Source of the DNA: Viola odorata
Lineage: Eukaryota > Streptophyta > Magnoliopsida > Malpighiales > Violaceae
NCBI GenBank assembly: GCA_963691705.1
Contig: OY829539.1
Coordinates: 52,922,327-52,986,326 of the forward strand
Length of the DNA: 64,000 bases
Direction: 5' to 3'
Part shown: positions 1 through 11,102 of the stretch, piece by piece
How the letters are laid out: each line of letters opens with the position of its first letter
How positions within the stretch are numbered: position 1 is the stretch's first letter
Notes under the pieces: model-generated
Seen by the model: only the letters and a program-made list of their open reading frames with translations
Database searches by the model: none
What the model was told of the DNA's origin: nothing
Program-made: the position numbers and the translations under genes

Positions 1-293
1 TCATCAGCAATAGGAATCCCCATGGCTTGAGTGGGTAGTTGAACACAATAACCATCCGTCTCTTCACATATGCGTCTAAAAATTCAACTACCATCAATCC
101 AGTTCATAGAATAAAGCTAACAATCCAATTCATCCACAAAATTAAGCAGGCATCTTGGCAGCATAAAGGGTTTATCTTTTTATCAGAACAATCTAGTTGG
201 GGAAATCCCCCCTTCTTTTGGAAATCTGTCATCCATCCGGATACTTTATGGTGATGGAAATCATCTGCAAAGATTCCATCTAGTGTTGGTCAA

Positions 294-482
294 TTGAGAA
301 AGCTAAGAAGAATCAACATTTCGCCAGCAAATTGGCAGCATTTTAGACAGCAAATTGGCAGCATTTTTACAGCAAATTTAATCAACATTTCGGCAGCAAA
401 ATGGCAACATTTTGACACCAAATTTAATCAACATTTCGCAGCAAATTGGCAGCATTTTGACACCAAATTTAATCAACTATAA
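294..482. repeat. Degenerate short tandem repeats (GCAAATTGGCAGCATTTT type)
   Basis: Several imperfect copies of a module around GCAAATTGGCAGCATTTT, with variants such as GCAAAATGGCAACATTTTGA and ACACCAAATTTAATCAAC, follow each other here. A 62-codon frame crosses the block but is only the translated repeat. No gene is supported. Confidence 0.6.
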
Positions 483-484
483 TC

Positions 485-840
485 AGCCTAGAACAGCCAC
501 GCAATTAGCCACAAAATTACCCAGAAATCAACTAAGCAATCAGCCACGCAAATGACCCCAAAATTACCCACAAATCAACCAAACAATCAGCCACGCAAAT
601 GACCCCAAAATTTCCAGAAATCAATCAAGCAATCAGTCACGCAAATGACCCCAAAATTACCCAGAAATCAACTAAGCAATCAGCCACGCAAATGACCCCA
701 AAATTACCCACAAATCAACCAAGCAATCAGCCACGCAAATGACCCCAAAATTTCCAGAAATCAACCAAGCAATCAGCCACGCAAATGACCCCAAAATTTC
801 CAGAAATCAATCAAGCAATCAGTCACGCAAATGACCCAAA
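485..840. repeat. Minisatellite, ~45 bp unit, about 8 copies
   Basis: Units of roughly 42-48 bp contain CAATCAGCCACGCAAATGAC followed by CCCAAAATT, then an ACCCA or TCC variant and AGAAATCAACCAAG. They repeat head to tail about eight times with a few substitutions, the two sub-variants alternating. The array is non-coding and borders the degenerate repeats just upstream. Confidence 0.8.
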
Positions 841-1352
841 TCACAAAAACAGCACCAGAATCAAAGAGCAGTAGATGCGCATTCAAGAGAAACAAGAACA
901 CATAAAAACAGAAGAGATTGAGGGAGCGAAAGAAAGTAAACTTACCGCCGTTTTCGGTGGGTGGAGGAGGAGGAGCAGCTGAGAGCGAGAAAAGACGGAC
1001 GGCATTGAGACAACAGTCGGACGGAGGCGAGAGAGAAGAAGAGGAGCGACTGCGTAGGAGAAGAAATGAGAAAGAATTGGGTTTTTTTGGGTAATTTATA
1101 CCTGGTTTTTTTTGTAATTAAGAAGGATAGTGGGTGATATTTTTGTCCAAAAATTACTTGTTCCAGCTTCCCGTGTTTTGGCTCAAAGCGCTTTGGCCCA
1201 CTGCTCCTTGAGGGAGCTTCTGATTTTGGAGGAAATGAAAGGCAAATGGACCAGAGCTTTTGGTTGAAAAGGAGGGAGCCACCAAACACCAAAACCTCCT
1301 TCCCGGTTTGGCCCAGAGCTTTTGGAGTAGAACCTGTGTGCCAAAGGGGCAC
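841..1352. other. Non-coding stretch, possible decayed MITE
   Basis: A 136-codon minus-strand frame covers most of this stretch. Its translation has low complexity (Ser/Leu-rich C-terminus) and resembles no family I know. The part from about 1170 to 1350 carries GGCCCA and CCAAAGGGGCAC motifs that echo the next MITE's ends, so it may be an older transposon fragment. Confidence 0.3.
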
Positions 1353-1355
1353 TTA

Positions 1356-1986
1356 GGGTCTGTTTGGCGTTCCGGTTCTGGTCCGAGAAGTACTTTGAAA
1401 AAAGTTCTGTGGGAAAAGGACTTATAGAGAAAGTGTTGTGAGATACTTGAGGTGTTTGGTAAACATTTCTTTAAAAGTGTTGTGGGAAACGAGAAGTTGT
1501 TTTTGGTGTTTGGTAAACACTACGGTTAAAATTATGGTTTGAATGTAAAATGACTATAAAAGTCACCATTTTATTTCAAATATTATTAATATAAATTATT
1601 TAAATTAATATATTTTTTAAACAAATAATTAATAAAAAAATGTAATTAAATGGTATAAAACCCATTTCTAAAATTTTAATAAAAATAAGAAAAGTGGATC
1701 TAGAATTATTCATCTTGAGATATAGATTATATTTTTGTAATTTTTAATTTATTTCATTCATTATACAAGTAAGAAAATTGAATTTATTAAAAAAGAAAAA
1801 AAAAAGTAAAGAGAGAGAGAGGCAGAGGCATTGCTTAGCAAAACCATCAAAAACCAGCATTTTGCTGGTTTTGACGCAGGGGCTTCATGAGAAGCCCGAG
1901 AAGCCCAAGGTTGCCAAAGGGCAAATGTTACTTTTTGGTTTTGGGAAAGTGCGTTCCGGTGTAGAACCGGAATGCCAAAGGGCACA
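1356..1986. mobile_element. Tourist-like (PIF/Harbinger-type) MITE
   Basis: The left end GGGTCTGTTTGGCGTTCCGG matches the reverse complement of the right end (TGTGCCCTTTGGCATTCCGG), sharing TTGGC[GA]TTCCGGTTCT. TTA flanks both ends (1353-1355 and 1987-1989), the usual PIF/Harbinger target duplication. The interior is AT-rich with no transposase, so the element is non-autonomous. The family call rests on the termini only. Confidence 0.55.
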
Positions 1987-1989
1987 TTA

Positions 1990-4950
1990 ATGTTGGGTCA
2001 ATAAGAGTTTGCATAAAGTAGATTGCCACTGTTTGTATTAAAAGTCTTAACAATGTAGATTAGCCTAAATGTCAAACTATGTTTACTTGGATTAGTCATG
2101 GCTTTAGAGTAAAATTTTATTATATTTTAAAGATTAATATAAAAAGGATGTGGTGAAAATTTAAACCGAGGTTTGAGAGGAAACCATGTAAAAAGGATAA
2201 GGTGTTGGCCCGCGTTGTTCTCGTTGTGCGTGTGTTGTTTATGAAAGGGGTTTTGTGAGTTTACGAATCAAAATAATTTTTATTTTATAATCATAATTAT
2301 TGTCCCGGAATAGTTTTATATCATACGGCAATTCTTTAGGTTATTAAATTTTATAAATGTTTGTATAAAACTTGAGGTTGTTGTATGAATGTAAAATGGA
2401 TGTGTTATTATAAATAATTTGTAGAGAAGTAATTAGTTAATAAATTCTCTTTCTGTCAATTGAATTTAACCTTTTATTGCTAAGATTTATACATTTTTTA
2501 AAAAAAAATTATGGTACTATGAAATTTGCCACTTCCGTTGCGAACTATTTAAAGTTTGAAACCGATCCCTTTCGTTCGTACTGGGTACTAGTTCAGTTGG
2601 GAATATGGGGCTAGCTGTTGAAGGAAGGTTTGGGTGATGAATGAGAGATTCTAAGCAGAAGCATTATCATGTTCCGAATTAATTTTTATTGCTTATTTTA
2701 TATATAATAAAGTAGGAGTCATCATCGGCAAGTTTAAAATGGGGAGAAATTAAATAATTGTGGAAGAAGGTGATATAAATTGTGAGGGCCAGCCACTCCC
2801 ACCTATGTCGGATTCTCCAGCGGGCAACAAAACTAGAATTAAACAATGGCCGAACAGTGTGACAGAGACACATGGTGTTGGGAAAACCGGACAAACGGCA
2901 CATGACGAAATGGGATTCCTCTCCTCGTCGTGACATGGTATAATAAATATTGGTTCATGTCCTACTCGCTCCAAACTATTTCGGCTGCTGTCCTGTCTAT
3001 TTTGCCAAGAAGAAGCTTGACTAGAAAGAAGTTGAGAGGCAATGGATAAGAAAACTTATATCTAAATTTAAATAGCATCAGGTTTGCGCAGTGCACCAAT
3101 ATACAATTTCATTTCGGTTTTTGAAATGTACAAACTATTTTTATTGAAATAAAAAATATATAAAAGAATTTTTACAGAAGAATTTGAAAGAAACGTGCAA
3201 ACTATTTATGACTTTGTAGCATTACGTACCAAAATGCAATGGTTCCACATTCATTATATAAACACTATCTTGAATTATCAAATACTTGAGATTTCTCTCA
3301 ATCTTTTAAAATTAAAGCACCTTTATATTTGTCATTTATGGTAAATAATAATTTAAATAAATCATATTAATGAAGAAAAAACTATTCACATCTCATTGAA
3401 TTAGAAAGTATAATTAATAAGAAATTGAAAAATGACACGTCAATATTTTTTTTTAAATATGGATCTTACGTGGTAAATCAACATCAACCCTCTCAAAATG
3501 TTGAGATCATGTCACAACGTTCTACGCTCAAACTTTATAGAGGTGTGGATGCTTACCGTCCATTTCATGAAAGTTCTATAATGGTGGATATCTATTATGA
3601 ATATTTATATCAAATGCGAGATCTTATATTGGTCAAATTACTTACGATTAATAGTGGACTATTTCAGTCTCTATTTTATGATAAGCTTGTTTATCACAAA
3701 ATAGATCAAATACGAATAAATAGTTCTCATTTAATTGTTTATTATTGGAAGAAAACGCGAGTCATTCTAAATAATTTTTGAAAATTAAAAATTCCACTTC
3801 TTATTAGAATTAAAGTTTATTATGAATATAATAATAATATAAAATCAAAACAATAATGAAAGGGATTTAAAATATATATTTTTTTCCCTTTTATGGATTG
3901 AAAGGAAAGAATGACCTACCCGATTTGCTGATACTTTGCGTTTCATCATCCTCTCATTTCTTGTTTTCTTATTCTTAACAATGCATGAGATGATGCTTTC
4001 CTTGATTTGGCTGCACAGCCAATTACCTGTCTTGTTACTTTTCTTTTTCATTTCCTATATAAAAAATTGTTTTTTTTACTTTATTACCGTCTATTCTTTT
4101 ATATAAAAAACTATAATTAAAAAAAAACTATAAATAACCATGACCAATAATTAGAATTAGTTTGTGTATAGTTCGAAAAAGAGACAGGTATATATAATCA
4201 CGGACGGATGAAGTAATTGTTTTGAAATATTGCACCTGACAATTACAATTTACAAGCAACTAATTATAGGTTAATAGTTAATGTCCAAGTAATTTATTGG
4301 TTATTTAGTGATAGTAAAATATTAATAGGATTTCGAATACGATCATATAAAAATAACAACTAATATATACAACCTTGCAATTTATAATAGAATTAGGTTA
4401 GCTCTCGTTTCTATTCATTATATAAAAAGAAATTTCTATATTTTAATTATTGTAGATCATATTCTATTCTTTTCTTTCTGATGGTTGAAGCACGCAGCTG
4501 ATTTTACTTAAACCAAGCTCAAATCAACGGCTAAAGATCAAGTTTTACAGTCAAACAGAGGAATAATAATTAAACCAAGGGCAAGTCGATGTGTTAGCAT
4601 TTTGAGTTGACTACTGTTAGAATAGATCGAGTTTGATCATTGCTTTTGGTGCATTGATGATAGACAAATTACCACTCATTTTTCTTTTAGGAATATTGTT
4701 ATGAGATCCGGCTGATCGGAGAAGCCTAGAACAAGAAAGAAGAAGCTTATTGAAAAAAATAAAACAGGAAATGAAAGTTAACTGTAATTAATTAATTAAT
4801 AATTGAAGTAATTATTTGATTTCTATTATTTAATTATTATTATTATTTTACTATCAGGAAAAAGAATCTCTGGCCCACCAGCTCCACGCATCAACTCAAT
4901 CAAATCAGCGAGCACGCTTTCGTTAATAACCTTCTATTCTTTCTTCCTTC
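1990..4950. other. AT-rich intergenic region, no gene seen
   Basis: About 3 kb of AT-rich sequence upstream of the kinase gene. A 118-codon frame at 3425-3781 has an unremarkable composition, no recognisable motif and AT-driven openness, so I do not call it. The last few hundred bases before 5034 should hold the kinase promoter and 5'UTR, but I see no clear element to assign. Confidence 0.5.
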
Positions 4951-5033
4951 GCTACAAAATAAAAGCAAATTGATAAAGAGAAAAACTACCAATTTTACTC
5001 CAATTTTGATCTGGAGGAGCAGAGAAGAGGAAC

Positions 5034-8000
5034 ATGAAGATGGTGGAAGAAGGCGGGAAGGAAGGGGAAGAAGTGGTGGTGGTAGGGGTGAGATTGGATG
5101 GAGGAGGACGAGAACTCCTCACTTGGTCACTAATGAAACTCGCCTGTCCTGGTGTCCGCTTCATTGCTCTCCACGTCCTCGATGATCGCCATGACCTCTC
5201 TTCTTCTTCTTCTCCCGGTAATATTCATGTTCTTCTCCTTCCTAATTCATTTGGTTTTGTCTCCGAATTTCATTATTTCTGATTTTGATTTGTTGGCGTT
5301 GGCGTTGGCGTTGGCGTTGGCGTTTGTTTGTTCTGTACGAGTAGAATGTGGAGGTTCTACTGCATCTCTTATGTCACTGTTCAAGACTTTTGACTCCCTT
5401 TTGGCAGCCTATGAAGGTTTCTGCAACTTAAAGCAGGTTCTCTTCTTTAATTGGATTATTTGTTCATTTTTATTGCTTCTTTTACTAGAGACAAAGCTAG
5501 AGTTAAGAGGAGGAATTTGGGTTTTCAGGTGGATTTGAAGTTAAAAGTGTGCAGGGGTTCATCAGTGAAGAAAATGATGGTGAGGGAGGCAAAAGAAACT
5601 GGTGCATCCAAGGTTGTAGTAGGGACATGTACTAACAAAGAGGCTATCTACTCCTTAACCTCGGTGGCCAAGTATTGTGCTAAGAAATTACCAAAAACCT
5701 GTTCCGTATGTGCTGTTAATAATGGCAAAATTGTGTTCCAAAGACAAGCGTCTGTTTCACTAGGTTTGTATATCTAATTATGTGACTGGTATTCCTTATT
5801 GCTTGAAAATTATGATTCACTTAGTAACTGATTTTATGGACTGCTGGCAGGTGGATCGAAGTTAAAAACCCCTAAAACTCGGAAGCACAGTTCTGTTAGT
5901 TGTTCTTCCGATGATAAATCGTTGGCTTTGGTACCATTTCAGAAGACCAACCTAGTGTCATGTTTGAATCCTGGTTTAATTGAAGGAATTTTTAATTCTA
6001 ATAAACACAATTGGTCATTGCTTTGCCGGGTTTTTCTACCCAAACATCATTCAAACAAAACTGTTGTGGAAAAGAGGTCTGTGAGTTCTTCATTCTCTGT
6101 CTATCCAGATCAGAAACAGAGTACTGCATGTGAAGATGAAAATCATTGTTCCCATTCAGAAAGGCAGAATGACCCTACAGTTGCGGAGTATATAGCTCAA
6201 CCATATATTGGATCAGATGGCCTTCATAAGGAATTGAAAGGTCTTTATGACAAATATTCATCAACTTGTAGATTGTTTAGTTATGCTGAACTTGCATCTG
6301 CCACTTCAAATTTCATCCCAGGTTCTTCTCGTGATCAATCTTCATGTTTGAGCACAATATAATCGTTTCCCTGCTAATTTTCATTGCATTACAATTTTCA
6401 GAGAATATGGTGGGCAAAGGTGGCAGTAGCCATGTTTACAAAGGGTGTCTTTTTGATGGCAAGGAAGTGGCTGTGAAAATCTTGAAGCCATCAGACCATG
6501 TGCTGAAAGAGTTTGTTGCAGAAGTAGAAATCATTACAACCTTACATAACAAAAACATAATCTCCCTCGTTGGGTTCTGTTTTGAGAACAGCAACTTACT
6601 CTTGGTTTATGATTTTCTATCAAGAGGAAGCCTAGAAGACAATATTCATGGTACACCTACAATTGTCTCTTTCCTGGGATATGATGCAATTACTTCATTT
6701 TCATTGTCTAGATTATTCGTAACTCTGAGCTGCTGCATTTTGATTAAGGTAATAAGAAGGACGCAAATGCATTTGGATGGCGAGAGAGATATAAAGTAGC
6801 TGCTGGTGTAGCCGAGGCACTCCACTACCTACACAACATCTCTGATCAGGCTGTGATCCACAGGGATGTCAAATCCTCAAACATACTTTTATTCGACAGT
6901 TTTGAGCCACAGGTGCTCTGTTCTTAACATGTCTGTCTATTTTTATTTTTATTCTGTTGCTATTTCTTCATTACTAGTGGTTGGTATATTCATTATATGT
7001 ATGTATATATATATATTTTTTATTATTATTATTTTTTTTCATTCAGCTCTCAGATTTTGGACTGGCTAGTTGGGCATCAACTCCATTATCTCAACCAACT
7101 TGCCCTGATGTTGCTGGAACATTTGGGTGAGTCTTTTACTATGCTGTTTGTAACAGGCCTATTTTTTTTCACGCTTGGATTCTAACATAGTTGATATTGC
7201 TCCCTTTTTTGGCAGTTACTTGGCACCAGAGTATTTCGTGGATGGAAAAATGACTGACAAAGTTGATGTCTACGCGTATGGAGTTGTGCTTCTTGAGCTT
7301 CTTTCTGGTCGAATGCCAATTAATAGTGGAAATCCAAAGGGCCAAGAGAGCCTTGTTATGTGGGTAAGGTCCCTCTGCACTATCCTAACTTGGACATTAG
7401 GAGCTTCAGCTCAGGGGTGTAGTTTTTTTCTCTCTCTTAACTTATATGTAAGCAAAAAAATTCTTATCAAGCATGAAAGGTACAAGGATTAGTTGGAGAA
7501 GGAAAACTTATAAGAAGTTCCGAGAACAAGAAATGAGTACAAATTGTGCACTATCCTAGCATCATGTTAAAATAGTTTGCAGAAAGTTGTGAATTTTCTG
7601 CGTAATGAAGTTTGGTAAAATTTCTAGTCATAATACGTGGTGGTTGAACTAGCATCAGTTTAGTTTTGCACAACGACTGCCGCATGGGTCTTGATTCTTT
7701 TCTCTTTTTTGTCCTCTAGTATTCTTCTGTTAGATGAATGATCTTTTTGTGGTCAATATTTATTGATTTGTCATTGACACTGGCTTCCAGGCAAAGCCAA
7801 TCCTGGAGAATGGTATAGTTTCCCAATTACTTGATCCACATGTGGGGAGTGACTTTGATGAGGATCAAATTGATAGTATGGTCTTAGCAGCAACCCTTTG
7901 CATCCAACATTCTTCCAAGTTTCGACCACAGATGAGCCAAGTAAGTTTCATTTCCTTGGAGATTTTCAACATGCATCCCATTTATTTTGGTTTCATCAAT

Positions 8001-8278
8001 TGAACAACCTCTTCATGAATGTCCTGGTTGCTATATAGGTTTTGAAGCTTCTTCAGGGTGACAAAGAAGTCAAAGATTGGGCACGGCATCAAGTTTGTAC
8101 ATCAAACAAAGTTAACAACATGGATGGGGAAGCATTTCCTAATGACTTCCAATCCCATCTTAACCTTGCATTGCTAGATTTAGACGATGATTCTGTTTCC
8201 ACCAGCAGTACTGGGCGACTTGTGTCAATAGAAGATTATTTAAAAGGGAGATACAGCCGCACATCGAGTTTCGACTAA
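5034..8278 (+). CDS. USP-domain receptor-like cytoplasmic Ser/Thr kinase, 10 exons
   Basis: Exons by GT-AG junctions and frame: 5034-5217, 5345-5436, 5529-5763, 5851-6321, 6402-6650, 6749-6912, 7047-7126, 7216-7363, 7791-7940, 8039-8278. They join to 2013 nt, a 670-residue protein with no internal stop. Residues about 1-165 form a universal-stress-protein/adenine nucleotide alpha-hydrolase-like domain (start VVVVGVRLD; later [15 protein letters not shown]). A Ser-rich linker follows to about 325, then a kinase domain: glycine loop [11 protein letters not shown], lysine in VAVKIL, HRD at 448-450, DFG at 468-470, APE at 495-497. All key catalytic residues are present. There is no signal peptide or TM segment, so it should act in the cytoplasm. 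The family matches Arabidopsis At5g63940/At2g16750-type kinases (from memory). Substrates are unknown. The ATG at 5034 opens the USP domain; a second ATG lies two codons on. Confidence 0.9.
5293..5322 (+). repeat. Hexanucleotide microsatellite (TTGGCG)5 in kinase intron 1
   Basis: Five perfect TTGGCG units lie within the 127-bp first intron of the kinase gene. The tract is not coding in the spliced model. Confidence 0.85.
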
Positions 8279-8800
8279 CCATGATTGCGTGAATGCAAGT
8301 GAGAGATCTGAAATTACGTCCATGCTTCTCTTTCCTATAAAATTTTATGATACAGGTCTATAATTTCGTCGAAAAGAGGATTCTTATGGGTTGATAGACT
8401 TGCCATATAACAGAATTAGAGAGGAAAATGATAAACATTTGCATACTGTAGTACTGTCTGGAGGGAGAAAAAGGCTCCCATTTATATAGGTTACGGGATC
8501 TTAGAGGTTTCGCTGGAGATCGGGTAGAGAACAGGTTTGCTCCTATATTGTTTTGAGCAAGTAGATTAGTTGAAACTTTGTAAATTTTTGCGGCCGGCAA
8601 GTAAATATGAGCTGAACTCCTTTGTTTGTATACCTTATAGTTGTATATAAGCCATTTTCTCTTGCTGATTTTTGCCACGTCACGATTGATAGGGGAGACA
8701 AGACGAGGATGATAGTTCATGAGAAATCATATCCGTAACCACTGAAGTCGGACTTTCTAAAAGTTTTATCAGATACATCGGATGCATATAGGAACAACAT
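7948..8800 (+). repeat. Arm A of an inverted segmental duplication (kinase 3' end)
   Basis: This covers part of intron 9, all of exon 10, the stop and about 520 bp of downstream DNA of the kinase gene. It reappears in reverse orientation at about 18715-19510. Similarity is high but not perfect (substitutions and small indels). It ends in intron 9 on one side and just past GGATGCATATAGGAACAA on the other. Confidence 0.85.
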
Positions 8801-8984
8801 AAGATACCATCGCCGGACCCTGCCGGAAAATAATCTCCCTTATAAATACTTCCATCCAATCCTCTTTTCAAGTTTTCTTATAGTTATGGTGTCACATCAA
8901 CTCATATTCAGCCCTATTGTAATCGAGGAAATATTTTGTCAGATAACCAAAGGACTAATCTTGGATTAGGTCAACTGAATTTAC
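8801..8984. other. Spacer between kinase 3' flank and LTR element
   Basis: Unremarkable non-coding sequence ending in the TTTAC that serves as target duplication of the next element. Confidence 0.4.
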
Positions 8985-9671
8985 TGTTGGGAAAAAATCA
9001 CCTTTCCCGCCCAGGATCGAACAAACAAAAAATACAGAACAACAAAAATAAACAACACCAAGAATTTACGTGGAAAACCTCAAATGAGGAAAAACCACGG
9101 GCCCAACTCTGAACAATCTTCCACTAATAATAAATTAGTAGTTTTACAATTTCTCTCAACTCAATCTCACATCTAGATCGAGGAGATACAATCTAGAAAA
9201 ATAATACCCTCACTGATTATTTTTCTCTCAAACACTAACAAGAAAAATACTGCATATTTTTCTCACGGAATACTCAACAGTAATTCCTCTCCCAATTCTC
9301 TCAATTCTCTCAATTGCTCCCTCGGTTGCAATTGCTTTCAATTGATACTTGGTTGCAATTCTTGCAATCCCTCACTCTCTGCCTCCGTGTCTCTATCGCA
9401 GCAATGCAATGGTATGTATATATATAGAAAAGCAACTCTTGCTTTTCTATAAGGATTGCTGTGAAACATGCCACAAAACATGGCATGGTGTCCTTCATCA
9501 TTTCACCAACACAATCATTTCTCTTATTCCAACATACTCATCACATGTCCACCAAACAAGAAAACCCATCACACCACATCATACACTTTTCACTTTTCTT
9601 TTTCTTCTTCCACGTTGCCTTCTCATTGTTTTTGCAAGACAACCTTTCTACCATTGAGCTGGACACCAACA
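8985..9671 (-). repeat. 3' LTR of the gag-only element
   Basis: 687-bp repeat, apparently identical to 11103-11789 and offset by exactly 2118 bp. Short frames inside (such as 9310-9501) translate identically in both LTRs and are not genes. A TATATATATA tract lies at 9417-9426. Confidence 0.92.
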
Positions 9672-9684
9672 ATTCTCCCCCTCC
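9672..9684 (-). other. Polypurine tract of the gag-only element
   Basis: The minus strand reads GGAGGGGGAGAAT immediately before the 3' LTR starts with TGTTGG. This is the expected plus-strand priming site, about 28 bp after the gag stop codon. Confidence 0.8.
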
Positions 9685-9712
9685 AGCTCATATCATGGGG
9701 GATCACCAATCT

Positions 9713-11074
9713 TCATACTTTCCGAGTAGAGGTCGAGTTCGCTTTCTCACCGGTCGACTCTGCAAAGCTAACTCTTCTCCTAGGCAACTCTACCTGGCCA
9801 TCACAATCATTCAATCTTTTATGAGTACCTTGTACTGTACTCTTAACCGCGGTTCCAATCAATCTGTAAACATTGTTAGCAGCAAGCTCCCCCTTCATGA
9901 TTACAGCTGCTCCTCTGCTTACCCTCATCAATCTATCTCTCGCTGAATATCTATACCCGCGAGAATCCAATCTTCCGAGAGAAATTAAATTTCTTTTCAA
10001 CTTCGGCACATATCTCACATTGCCGAGAGTTCTCACCAATCCATCATGCAACTTAATCTTCACATTGCCAATACCTTCAACCTCCAGTTTTTCGTTATTG
10101 ACCAATGTGACAGATTTATCATCACAATCACCAAATGTGCTAAACAATTCTTTGTTAGCACAAATGTGAAAAGAACATGCAGAATCTAAAATCCAGGAAT
10201 CTCTTACCAGATCCTCACTTTTCTGCACTGCCAACAATTCAGCATCATCATCCTGAATAGTTACAGCATCATCAATCTTTTCTTTACCCTTCTGCAGTTC
10301 TTTCAGATCAGTCATCATCTTCTGACAGTGTACTCTAATGTGACCCTTCTGGTGACAATAGTAACACTCTTTCTCACTGTAGTCTGCTCTTGGTCTTGAG
10401 CTGGATCTGTTTCTTCCATAGCTGGAAGAAGCACCTCTTCCTCTGCTTCTGCCACGCTGATCCCGTCCACTCGATGACCCTTCTGTAGCTAACAGTCTGT
10501 CACTACTATTCTTGTTCTCCGCTCCTAACAGCTTCTCATTATCTATTAGGAAAGTCGTCACATCCTCCTTCTTCAAACTCGTCTTCCCTGCTGTAAGGGA
10601 CTGCACCAGTGACTTGTATGATACAGGTAATGAAGAAAGGAGAAGTATCGCCTGCTCTTCATCTTCTACTTTCTCCCCCGTATTAAGCACTTTCGTCAGC
10701 AACCGATTAAAATCTGACAAGTGATTATGGATGCTCGTGCTGTCATCCATCTTCAACGAATACAAGTCTAACTTCAGACTAAGTTTGTTTGTCACAGACT
10801 TAGAAGCATAAATACTTTCTAGCTTCTCCCACATCACTTTTGGTGTCTGCTCCCCCATCACAGCATACTTTATTGATGGAGCTAATGCTAGCCTGATCTG
10901 ACTGGTCGCCTTTTTCAAGACTGTTGCCCAATCACCATCTTTCATTCCTTCTGGCTTCTCATCATCAAGAGCGACGTCGAGATCCTTCATAGTCAGCAAA
11001 TCCATCACAGTTGTCTGCCACACTGCGAAATCATTCTGTCCATCAAAAGGCTCAATCTTTGCGCTGTCTATCAT
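9713..11074 (-). CDS. Copia-type Gag with zinc knuckle and truncated protease region
   Basis: 453 codons, intact. Residues about 60-185 are the UBN2/Copia-type Gag core that assembles the virus-like particle. Residues 200-230 are Arg/Ser/Gly-rich. A CCHC zinc knuckle with C-X2-C-X4-H-X4-C spacing spans C237-C250 and should bind the element RNA. A Copia protease segment follows with WILDSACSFH around 294-303; the active-site Asp is 297 and DSA replaces the textbook DSG, a variant seen in plant Copia elements. A short gag-pre-integrase-like stretch (about 385-415) and a basic tail end the protein just before the polypurine tract. There is no integrase or reverse transcriptase. The ATG lies 28 bp inside the 5' LTR and overlaps nothing else. 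Confidence 0.9.
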   Translation of the reverse strand: MIDSAKIEPFDGQNDFAVWQTTVMDLLTMKDLDVALDDEKPEGMKDGDWATVLKKATSQIRLALAPSIKYAVMGEQTPKVMWEKLESIYASKSVTNKLSLKLDLYSLKMDDSTSIHNHLSDFNRLLTKVLNTGEKVEDEEQAILLLSSLPVSYKSLVQSLTAGKTSLKKEDVTTFLIDNEKLLGAENKNSSDRLLATEGSSSGRDQRGRSRGRGASSSYGRNRSSSRPRADYSEKECYYCHQKGHIRVHCQKMMTDLKELQKGKEKIDDAVTIQDDDAELLAVQKSEDLVRDSWILDSACSFHICANKELFSTFGDCDDKSVTLVNNEKLEVEGIGNVKIKLHDGLVRTLGNVRYVPKLKRNLISLGRLDSRGYRYSARDRLMRVSRGAAVIMKGELAANNVYRLIGTAVKSTVQGTHKRLNDCDGQVELPRRRVSFAESTGEKANSTSTRKV

Positions 11075-11088
11075 CTTTCAAACCGTAA

Positions 11089-11100
11089 GCTCCGCTACCA
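11089..11100 (-). other. Primer-binding site (tRNA-Met type)
   Basis: The minus strand reads TGGTAGCGGAGC two bases inside the 5' LTR. It matches the common plant Copia site TGGTATCAGAGC at 10 of 12 positions. Confidence 0.7.
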
Positions 11101-11102
11101 GT

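Noticed and set aside
485..840. CRISPR-like array
   Set aside because: There are no unique spacers between the repeats, and the surroundings are plant nuclear DNA, so this is an ordinary minisatellite.
942..1352. 136-codon minus-strand frame
   Set aside because: Low-complexity translation with no family signature, overlapping transposon-like repeats. Likely open by chance.
3425..3781. 118-codon plus-strand frame in AT-rich DNA
   Set aside because: No recognisable motif, no splice or leader signals, composition matches the surrounding non-coding DNA.
9310..9657. Frames within the LTRs (also at 11428-11775)
   Set aside because: They occur identically in both LTRs and overlap on both strands. 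They are by-products of the repeat, not genes.
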